A DNA stretch of 5,147 nt from JBDRLD01 sp043813445 (GTDB lineage: Bacteria > Patescibacteriota > Patescibacteriia > JACPHY01), in the NCBI GenBank assembly GCA_043813445.1, contig JBDRLD010000096.1, positions 1-5,147 on the forward strand, given 5' to 3'. A program made the translations under genes and the position numbers. Below, one piece after another: positions 1 through 3,966 of this stretch. The notes below the pieces were generated by a model. The model made no database searches. It was given only the letters and a program-made list of their open reading frames with translations, and was not told the DNA's origin. Position 1 is the stretch's first letter; every line of letters starts with the position of its first letter.

Positions 1-537
1 CTCGCCATATCCGAGCGTGTTGTGGCAATCACACAGGGGCGAGCATATCGCATCGAAGACATTAATCCATCATGGTTGGCACGGTTACTTGTACGCTTCG
101 TGACAAGGAATCCTGCAGGAATCGGTCTCGCTTCGCCGTGGACTATGGAGCTTGCGTTGCGGGAGGCCGGGGCGGTGCGCATGCTCGTTGCCGCTGCGGT
201 GGCGGCGATCACGAAACCATTCGGTGTGCGTGGGCTTTTCTACCGCGTCGCTGGTCATGGGGTGAATGCGATTGATGGGCCTTGCGACTACACGTTGCCC
301 CCGTACAATCGGTGCGCGACACTTGGGCCGGAAGATCCGAATGGCACCGCGGAATGGTTGGCGCGACGTATTGGTGTTGGAGTGGCCATCATTGACGCGA
401 ACGATCTTGGCGTTGAGGTGCTCGGTGTCTCCGAGGGTGTCTATCGGAAGGGCATCCGTGAGCTGTTCCGTGACAATCCGCTCGGGCAATCGTCAGAACA
501 GACGCCCATGGCGATTGTGCGGATAGCACAGGGGTAG
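1..537 (+). CDS. Coenzyme F420-0:L-glutamate ligase-like protein (CofE family), C-terminal part
   Basis: The reading frame is open from the first base, so the gene starts left of the window; about 178 residues are visible, ending at TAG (535-537). A GTG at 22 is a possible start, but the in-frame residues before it (LAISERV) continue a family-like segment leading to AITQGRA, so an internal start is unlikely. Recognisable stretches in order are AITQGRA, ASPWTMELAL, ITKPFGVRGLFYRVAGHG followed by IDGP, LPPYN, AIIDANDLGVEVLG and DNPLGQSSEQTPMAIVR. From memory these match the CofE-like (F420_ligase) family seen in Patescibacteria and Firmicutes. True CofE adds glutamate to coenzyme F420-0 using GTP. 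No other F420 gene is visible, so the real substrate may be a different acid acceptor, and the product name should be read as a family label. No signal peptide or membrane segment is evident in the visible part. The gene is separated from hrcA by 83 bases that contain hrcA's own promoter. Confidence 0.75.
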   Translation, partial: LAISERVVAITQGRAYRIEDINPSWLARLLVRFVTRNPAGIGLASPWTMELALREAGAVRMLVAAAVAAITKPFGVRGLFYRVAGHGVNAIDGPCDYTLPPYNRCATLGPEDPNGTAEWLARRIGVGVAIIDANDLGVEVLGVSEGVYRKGIRELFRDNPLGQSSEQTPMAIVRIAQG

Positions 538-571
538 GCCTGATGGATTTTTTATAGTCTATTTTTGCGAT

Positions 572-598
572 TTGGCACTCTCTTGACGTGAGTGCTAA
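572..598. promoter_or_regulatory. CIRCE operator (HrcA binding site)
   Basis: The left arm is TTGGCACTC (572-580), the spacer is nine bases (581-589) and the right arm is GAGTGCTAA (590-598). The known CIRCE consensus is TTAGCACTC-N9-GAGTGCTAA, so 17 of 18 arm bases match, with A to G at arm position 3 on the left. It lies 22 bases before the hrcA start codon and overlaps the hrcA promoter, which implies autorepression of hrcA-grpE by HrcA. Confidence 0.95.
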
Positions 599-612
599 TG
601 TTTTTCTATAGT
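583..612 (+). promoter_or_regulatory. hrcA-grpE promoter embedded in CIRCE
   Basis: A -35 box TTGACG (583-588, 5/6 to consensus) lies inside the CIRCE spacer. It is followed after 18 bases by TATAGT (607-612, 5/6). The start point should fall near 619-621, on or beside the hrcA ATG, so the mRNA is predicted to be leaderless or nearly so. No Shine-Dalgarno sequence exists between the -10 box and the ATG. HrcA bound to CIRCE would cover the -35 box directly. Confidence 0.7.
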
Positions 613-620
613 GTAATAGT

Positions 621-1331
621 ATGGGACTTTCGAATCGACAGCTCGCCATCCTTTTTGAGGTTATAGTGGAATATGTGCAGACCGCGGAACCGGTATCCTC
701 CGCGGCAATTGGACGTCGCGGCATTGACGCGAGTCCGGCAACGATTCGGAGCGAGCTTGTCGCGCTTGAGCATGATGGGTATCTTGTACAGCCACACACG
801 TCGGCCGGACGCGTTCCGACGCCGGCGGCGTATGAGCGTTACGTCGAGTATGTGCAGCAGCAGGAGCAGCGTTTGCGGGAAGCGCGGGTTGCGGCGTTCG
901 TGCAGCTCATGCGAGAGGTTTGTGCAGATATTCATTTCGCTGGCCGTGCGCTCGCACGCGCGGTGGCATCTGAGGCGGGTCAGGCGGTTGTGGTTGGAAT
1001 ATCGAGTGACGACACATATGGTACCGGCTTGACCTACGTGGTGCAGCAGCCAGAGTTTCAGGATCCGGTAGTACTCCGTGAGTTTTCGATAGGATTTGAT
1101 GATCTCCCTACGTCGATTGCGCAGGTGCGTGGTCAGTTGCAGAGGAAGACAGACGTGATCCTCGGCACGGATAATCCGTTTGGTGATCAGTGCGGTGTTG
1201 TTGCAGGAGAGCTGATGCTTCCGGAGGGCAGTCGTGTCACCATTGGCATTGTTGGTCCGATGCGGATGGCGTATGATCAGCAGCTTGGACTTATCCATGA
1301 GGTGCAGGCGGCGTGTCGGGAAGTCAGTTGA
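621..1331 (+). CDS. hrcA: Heat-inducible transcription repressor HrcA (compact form)
   Basis: HrcA represses heat-shock genes by binding CIRCE as a dimer; in studied species its activity depends on chaperonin. The N-terminal winged helix is clear at residues 1-75: RQLAILFEVIVEYVQTAEPV, the recognition helix around SPATIRSELVALE (38-50), then the hallmark GYLVQPHTSAGRVPT (53-67). The middle carries YGTGLTYVVQQPEFQD (133-148), a pattern I associate with Patescibacteria HrcA. The C-terminal GAF-like end has LGTDNPFGDQ (181-190) and GIVGPMRMAY (209-218), equivalent to the usual GxIGPTRMxY with Met for Thr. At 236 residues it is about 100 shorter than the usual 340 or so, most of the loss falling in the middle and inserted dimerisation region. 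The ATG at 621 is chosen because the family N-terminus aligns there and a CIRCE sits just upstream. It has no Shine-Dalgarno. It ends at TGA and is followed 37 bases later by grpE, so the two are probably co-transcribed. Confidence 0.95.
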   Translation: MGLSNRQLAILFEVIVEYVQTAEPVSSAAIGRRGIDASPATIRSELVALEHDGYLVQPHTSAGRVPTPAAYERYVEYVQQQEQRLREARVAAFVQLMREVCADIHFAGRALARAVASEAGQAVVVGISSDDTYGTGLTYVVQQPEFQDPVVLREFSIGFDDLPTSIAQVRGQLQRKTDVILGTDNPFGDQCGVVAGELMLPEGSRVTIGIVGPMRMAYDQQLGLIHEVQAACREVS

Positions 1332-1368
1332 AGAACAGGAAATATGAGACTGATTGTAATGAGATAAT

Positions 1369-1830
1369 ATGTCGAAGGAACACGACGAACAACAAGATGT
1401 GCCGACGGATGAGCAGCAGGAGCATGAGTCATGTGAGCAGCGCATTACGGAGATTGAGGCAAAGTGGAAGCGCGCGCTTGCGGATCTGCAAAATCAGGAG
1501 CGTGCACATGCGCGAGCGCGGGAACAAGCGGCGAAATTTTCGAACTCGCAACTTCTCCGTGAGATTCTTCCGCTCGTAGATTCAATTCGTGCAGCCGCCG
1601 CCCATGTGGAGGGGTTGGATGGTCTTGAGAAAGCGTGCGATGAGTTTCTCCGCTTTCAAGGCGTAGAACGTGTGATCGCTGATGGCGCGGTTGATCTCGG
1701 AGTGCATGAAGTGATTGGAAAGCGAGCAGAGGACGGTGTCGACACGGACACGATACTCGAGGTCGCGCTGGATGGGTATTCGCTGTACGGCGAGTGTCTG
1801 CGGCCGGCAAAAGTTATCGTAGCGGAGTAA
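1369..1830 (+). CDS. grpE: Nucleotide exchange factor GrpE (compact form)
   Basis: GrpE is the dimeric exchange factor that releases ADP from DnaK. Residues 1-25 are a Glu/Gln/Asp-rich disordered tail. Residues 26-58 form a charged helix, ITEIEAKWKRALADLQNQER, that corresponds to the family's long dimer coiled coil. Then come LLREILPLVDSIRAA (62-76, the LLPVLDNLERA region), FLRFQGVERVI (93-103), and the beta domain with DLGVHEVIG (109-117), ILEVALDGYSLYGECLRPAKVIV (129-151) and its RPA-V ending. At 153 residues it is shorter than the usual 180-200, mostly by a shorter coiled coil. The start at 1369 gives the expected N-terminus; ahead of it only a weak GAG (1361-1363) could serve as a ribosome site. 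It follows hrcA by 37 bases and should share its CIRCE control. It faces the opposite-strand cassette tail to tail. No convincing plus-strand terminator follows it. Confidence 0.93.
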   Translation: MSKEHDEQQDVPTDEQQEHESCEQRITEIEAKWKRALADLQNQERAHARAREQAAKFSNSQLLREILPLVDSIRAAAAHVEGLDGLEKACDEFLRFQGVERVIADGAVDLGVHEVIGKRAEDGVDTDTILEVALDGYSLYGECLRPAKVIVAE

Positions 1831-1856
1831 CCGGTTGTTCTTTTTGAAAAGGAAAA

Positions 1857-1876
1857 CAGCCCCGGTCAGGGGGCTG
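1857..1876 (-). terminator. Intrinsic terminator of the minus-strand cassette
   Basis: CAGCCCC (1857-1863) pairs perfectly with GGGGCTG (1870-1876) around a six-base loop. Read on the minus strand, the hairpin is followed at once by TTTTCCTTTT, a U-rich tract, as expected for an intrinsic terminator 24 bases past the stop of the 1900-2310 gene. On the plus strand the bases after the hairpin are CTCAGATCTCC with no U tract, so it should not work well for grpE. It supports the minus strand as the coding strand here. Confidence 0.8.
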
Positions 1877-1899
1877 CTCAGATCTCCATCGGGCGCGTG

Positions 1900-2310
1900 C
1901 TAGCGCTTGACTCCACGGAAGTCCTGCACGAGCTGCCAGAGGCGGATTGCGCCGCGGCCGACCTGTTCGGCAGTGTCGATGATGGGAGCCAGCCGCGGGT
2001 CACGCTTGACCGCGGCGGTGCGCAGTTCGGCGTACGCGCGCCTCCCGACATGCTCGGGATCGAGGAGTGTGGCAAGATCGCCAACCTGTTCGCAGGTACG
2101 TTGGAGTGCTTCGGCATCGATCTGGATGCCAACCTCGTGCTCGAGGTCGGGAAAGTCCTTCTTGGTGACGACGCGCGCGGTGCTGACGAGGCGCTCGATA
2201 CTCTCGGCGAGCGGATCGAATGGGTCACCAGATACGACGGTCGGTTCGATTGGTCCGACTTTATCGTCGTTGACGTGTCGCGGATCACATGCGGCGAGCG
2301 CTACGGTCAT
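1900..2310 (-). CDS. Hypothetical protein, distal gene of minus-strand cassette (136 aa)
   Basis: I do not recognise this protein. It begins MTVALAACDPRH and ends WQLVQDFRGVKR. It is hydrophilic, with an acidic/proline-containing N-terminal third, FPDLEHEVGIQIDAEALQ in the middle (about residues 53-70), and a probably helical C-terminal half containing ELRTAAVKRDPRLAPIIDTA. There is no convincing signal peptide or membrane segment. Although LAAC (residues 5-8) resembles a lipobox, nothing of a signal sequence precedes it. The start is well supported: TAGGAG (plus positions 2317-2322) lies six bases before the ATG and overlaps the stop of the upstream gene, which suggests translational coupling. 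The same frame continues upstream into the 2320-2676 gene with only that TAG between them, so a single interrupted gene is the alternative. An intrinsic terminator follows at 1857-1876. The stretch looks richer in G+C than grpE by eye. Confidence 0.65.
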   Translation of the reverse strand: MTVALAACDPRHVNDDKVGPIEPTVVSGDPFDPLAESIERLVSTARVVTKKDFPDLEHEVGIQIDAEALQRTCEQVGDLATLLDPEHVGRRAYAELRTAAVKRDPRLAPIIDTAEQVGRGAIRLWQLVQDFRGVKR

Positions 2311-2316
2311 GGTCTG

Positions 2317-2322
2317 CTCCTA
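2317..2322 (-). promoter_or_regulatory. Shine-Dalgarno site overlapping a stop codon
   Basis: On the minus strand the bases read TAGGAG, six bases before the ATG at 2310. TAG is the stop of the upstream 118-residue gene, and AGGAG is a strong ribosome site. It fixes the start of the downstream gene and points to coupled translation of the pair. No comparable site precedes hrcA, grpE or dnaK. Confidence 0.75.
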
Positions 2323-2676
2323 CTTGTTCCAGTCTTCGAGGTGCGGGATGTTCTTCGTCAGTTCGTGCACGTTGAGGACGAGATCGACGAGGTCGTTTGG
2401 GTCATAGACGGGACGCAGGCGAATGACTTCGAGCACTTCTTCGATGTCGTTGATGTAGATATCGCCGAAGAGTCGAAAGTATAGCGCAGCGATGGGTCCG
2501 GGCTGGGAAAGGACGCCACTATCCCCAAACTCAAGCACGAGACGGCTACTTCGTGAGCGGACGTGCTTGAAGAATGTCGGATGGATCGACCGAATTGCGT
2601 TGAGGACGCGATCCTCGGCTTCCCGTCTGGTCAGCTCGCGCGGTTGCGGTATTTCGGATCCTCCCACGTAAATCAT
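2320..2676 (-). CDS. Hypothetical protein, proximal gene of minus-strand cassette (118 aa)
   Basis: I do not recognise this protein. It begins MIYVGGSEIPQPRELTRREA. It has a basic, probably helical segment (about residues 14-45, with several Arg/Lys and FFKHVRSRSSR), then LVLEFGDSGVLSQPGPIAAL and LFGDIYINDIEEVLEVIRLR (about 69-88). It closes with an acidic/leucine-rich segment, DPNDLVDLVLNVHELTKNIP. No signal peptide or membrane helix is evident. The ATG at 2676 is preceded by an AAAGGG purine run about 8 bases upstream, a weak to moderate ribosome site, and by a promoter about 50-80 bases upstream. The stop TAG is followed nine bases later by the next gene in the same frame. The pair lies between grpE and dnaK on the opposite strand, which separates chaperone genes that are often adjacent. 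Function is unknown. A small two-gene accessory unit is a fair description, and a toxin-antitoxin role is not supported by any motif I can see. Confidence 0.65.
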   Translation of the reverse strand: MIYVGGSEIPQPRELTRREAEDRVLNAIRSIHPTFFKHVRSRSSRLVLEFGDSGVLSQPGPIAALYFRLFGDIYINDIEEVLEVIRLRPVYDPNDLVDLVLNVHELTKNIPHLEDWNK

Positions 2677-2728
2677 CGCTTTTTCCCTTTCGCGTTATCT
2701 CTGGTTCCCTTGTCAAAGTTCCAAGACT

Positions 2729-2757
2729 ACGCTAGCATAGAACATTGCCGGCGTCAA
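2729..2757 (-). promoter_or_regulatory. Promoter of the minus-strand cassette
   Basis: Read on the minus strand, a -35 box TTGACG (plus 2752-2757) is followed after 17 bases by TAGCGT (2729-2734), preceded by TGC, giving an extended -10 motif (TGnTAGCGT). The -35 matches consensus at 5/6 and the -10 at 3/6, with the TG extension compensating. The predicted start point near 2722 leaves a 5' leader of roughly 46 bases before the ATG at 2676. Confidence 0.5.
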
Positions 2758-2769
2758 TAGCGACTTTCA

Positions 2770-2869
2770 GTGTCATCCTGAGGAGCAGCCGCTTCTTAGT
2801 CCGCCTCGGGCGGGAAGGATCTCTTCCTAAAGGTGTGAGATTCTTCGCCCTTCAGGCTCAGAATGACAC
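2770..2869. repeat. Palindromic intergenic repeat, TGTCATCCTGAG family
   Basis: The outer arms GTGTCATCCTGAG (2770-2782) and CTCAGAATGACAC (2857-2869) are inverted with one mismatch in 13. An inner pair, AAGGATCTC (2815-2823) and GAGATTCTT (2837-2845), is inverted with one mismatch in 9. The order 'TGTCATCCTGAG ... AAGGATCTC ... GAGATTCTTCGCCC ... CTCAGAATGACA' is a pattern I know as a common dispersed intergenic element in Patescibacteria and some other bacteria. The transcript could form a long cruciform-like hairpin. No coding capacity is seen. Confidence 0.75.
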
Positions 2870-2902
2870 GATGGGAGAGGACCATAATGACACAAAAGGC
2901 AA

Positions 2903-2922
2903 ATGCGACGAAGCAATCCCGT
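2903..2922. repeat. Degenerate fragment of the TGTCATTGCGAG repeat family
   Basis: The segment contains GCGACGAAGCAATCCCGT, resembling the inner left half of this family (usually GCGAAGCGAAGCAATC). GCAATCCCGT (2913-2922) recurs exactly at 2963-2972 inside the complete element, 50 bases downstream. It is best read as a decayed or partial copy next to the intact one. Confidence 0.4.
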
Positions 2923-2930
2923 CCCACCCC

Positions 2931-3029
2931 AGTCTGTCATTGCGAGGCCGTCTGCGGCCGCGGCAATCCCGTTGCGAGTGTACCAGATTGCCACGTCGTT
3001 CGAGGACTCCCTCCTCGCAATGACAGACT
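2931..3029. repeat. Palindromic intergenic repeat, TGTCATTGCGAG family
   Basis: AGTCTGTCATTGCGAGG (2931-2947) and CCTCGCAATGACAGACT (3013-3029) form a perfect 17-base inverted repeat bounding a 99-base element. An inner inverted pair, GGCAATC (2962-2968) and GATTGCC (2986-2992), adds a second stem. This matches the widespread dispersed element with TCATTGCGAG ends and GCAATC/GATTGC inner arms. The perfect outer arms suggest a recent or structurally maintained copy. It could be a non-autonomous mobile element (MITE-like) or a REP-like structural repeat; nothing here decides between them. Confidence 0.85.
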
Positions 3030-3045
3030 AGGGGGATGACATGGG

Positions 3046-3059
3046 GGCTCAGAATGACA
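3046..3059. repeat. Half copy of the TGTCATCCTGAG repeat family
   Basis: GGCTCAGAATGACA (3046-3059) is an exact copy of the right end of the first palindrome (2855-2868). Just before it, GGGGGATGAC (3031-3040) read on the other strand gives GTCATCCCCC, like a decayed left arm, so this may be a collapsed copy abutting the 2931-3029 element. Confidence 0.5.
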
Positions 3060-3075
3060 AATATTTTTTTGAAGC

Positions 3076-3103
3076 GCGTCAAGCGTATCGCGTAAAGCGT
3101 TAA
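3076..3103. repeat. Near-tandem 14-base repeat in the dnaK leader
   Basis: GCGTCAAGCGT (3076-3086) and GCGTAAAGCGT (3090-3100) differ at one base and are offset by 14. They sit 8 to 35 bases before the dnaK ATG, over the only weak promoter-like elements there (TTGAAG at 3069-3074; a poor -10 such as TAAAGC at 3093-3098). They could be a binding site or chance low-complexity sequence. Confidence 0.4.
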
Positions 3104-3110
3104 GCAGAAT

Positions 3111-3914
3111 ATGAGCAAAATCATTGGCATCGATCTCGGAACATCGAACTCCGCTGCGGCGGTGATGCAGGGTGGTCAGCCAACCATTATTCCGGCGGCC
3201 GAAGGAGCGTCGATTGGCGGGAAGGCATTTCCGTCCTACGTTGCGTTTGCGAAGGATGGTCAGCGGCTTGTCGGTGAGCCGGCACGTCGGCAGGCAGTCT
3301 CCAACCCGCAGCGCACCTTTCACGGATTCAAGCGAAAGATGGGCACGGGAGAGAAGTACAAGGTTGATGAGACGGAGTACACGCCACAGCAGTTTTCCGC
3401 GTTCGTCCTACAGAAAATCAAACAGGATGCGGAGAAGTTTCTCGGAGAGCCCGTGACGCAGGCCGTGGTGACGGTGCCGGCGTATTTCGATGACGATCAA
3501 CGACAGGCGACGAAGGATGCGGGGAAGATTGCCGGACTCGACATTGTGCGCATCATCAATGAACCAACTGCAGCAGCGCTCGCGTTTGGGCTCGATAAAG
3601 TACAAGAAAAAGATCAGCAGGTACTTGTCTTCGATCTTGGCGGTGGAACGCTCGATGTGACGCTCATGAATTTCGGTGATGGTGTATTCGAAGTACGTGC
3701 GACATCTGGTGATACGCAGCTCGGTGGTCGCGACATGGATGACGCACTCCTCAATCACATCGCCGATACGTTCCAGCAGCAGGAAGGGATCGACATCCGG
3801 AAAGATCAGATGGCGATTCAGCGATTACATGAGGGCGCGGAGAAGGCGAAGATCGAGCTCTCAACAACGCTCGAAACGGAAGTGAACCTCCCCGTTTATT
3901 ACCGCAACGAATGA
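3111..3914 (+). CDS. dnaK: Chaperone protein DnaK (Hsp70), N-terminal fragment before a frame break
   Basis: This is the first part of the Hsp70 ATPase domain. Visible motifs are IGIDLGTSNS (residues 5-14, phosphate 1), FKRKMG with the catalytic-loop Lys (74), TVPAYFDDDQRQATKDAG (121-138), INEPTAAALAFG (149-160) and VFDLGGGTLDV (173-183), followed by TSGDTQLGG (198-206) and AEKAKIELSTTLETEVNLP (243-261). The 23-25 residue insert typical of Gram-negative DnaK near residue 80 is absent, as in Bacillus-type proteins. After Pro261 the frame reads VYYRNE and stops at TGA (3912-3914). The next frame continues the protein without a missing residue from TTT at 3895, so one base is extra in CCCG at 3891-3894. 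The start is ATG 3111, with no Shine-Dalgarno before it. Joined, the two parts make a 625-residue DnaK of normal length. A sequencing error, a real mutation or +1 recoding are all possible. Confidence 0.93.
   Translation: MSKIIGIDLGTSNSAAAVMQGGQPTIIPAAEGASIGGKAFPSYVAFAKDGQRLVGEPARRQAVSNPQRTFHGFKRKMGTGEKYKVDETEYTPQQFSAFVLQKIKQDAEKFLGEPVTQAVVTVPAYFDDDQRQATKDAGKIAGLDIVRIINEPTAAALAFGLDKVQEKDQQVLVFDLGGGTLDVTLMNFGDGVFEVRATSGDTQLGGRDMDDALLNHIADTFQQQEGIDIRKDQMAIQRLHEGAEKAKIELSTTLETEVNLPVYYRNE
3886..3911 (+). other. dnaK: Site of +1 frame change in dnaK
   Basis: The zero frame stops at TGA 3912-3914, and the +1 frame is blocked upstream by TGA 3883-3885. The shift must therefore occur within 3886-3911. 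Protein homology places it at CTC CCC G TTT (3888-3897): NLP in the first frame, then FITATNDGPKHL in the second, as other DnaK proteins read. Deleting either one C of the C4 run (3890-3893) or G3894 restores the frame and keeps Pro. If ribosomes slipped +1 on CCC, the tRNA would re-pair with CCG, also a Pro codon. Confidence 0.9.
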
Positions 3915-3966
3915 TGGACCGAAGCATCTCGTTGTTAGAGTCACGCGTGCGAAACTCGAAGAGCTC

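Larger units (their letters stand above)
2677..3110. other. Gene-free intergenic region between the cassette and dnaK
   Basis: These 434 bases hold no credible gene. In order they contain the cassette ribosome site and promoter (2677-2757), a TGTCATCCTGAG-type palindromic repeat (2770-2869), a spacer with a degenerate fragment of the second repeat family (about 2903-2922), a complete TGTCATTGCGAG-type palindrome (2931-3029), a half copy of the first family (3046-3059), a T7 run (3064-3070), and a near-tandem 14-base repeat before the dnaK ATG. Short open frames across this region on both strands translate repeat sequence and have no ribosome sites or family resemblance. No CIRCE is present. 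Confidence 0.8.

Noticed and set aside
606..1445. 279-codon minus-strand open frame opposite hrcA and the grpE start
   Set aside because: hrcA on the plus strand is unmistakable by family motifs; the antisense product is Arg/His/Cys-rich with no recognisable domain.
2287..2298. Possible lipoprotein signal (LAAC near the N-terminus of the 136-residue protein)
   Set aside because: Only four residues precede it, with no basic n-region or hydrophobic stretch, and an in-frame TAG just upstream prevents a longer signal.
1897..2484. Long plus-strand open frame of 195 codons over the cassette
   Set aside because: It is in codon register with both minus-strand genes, so it is open simply because their codons lack TTA, CTA and TCA. 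It starts at GTG with no ribosome site, whereas the minus strand has a promoter, Shine-Dalgarno sites and a terminator.
2770..3059. CRISPR array
   Set aside because: The repeats are inverted, of two families and irregularly spaced, with no uniform direct repeat and spacer pattern.
3031..3110. Second CIRCE before dnaK
   Set aside because: No GCACTC/GAGTGC arms with a nine-base spacer are present anywhere in the dnaK upstream region.
2745..3130. Short open frames on both strands in the repeat region
   Set aside because: They translate palindromic repeat sequence, have no ribosome sites, and overlap one another and the dnaK start.
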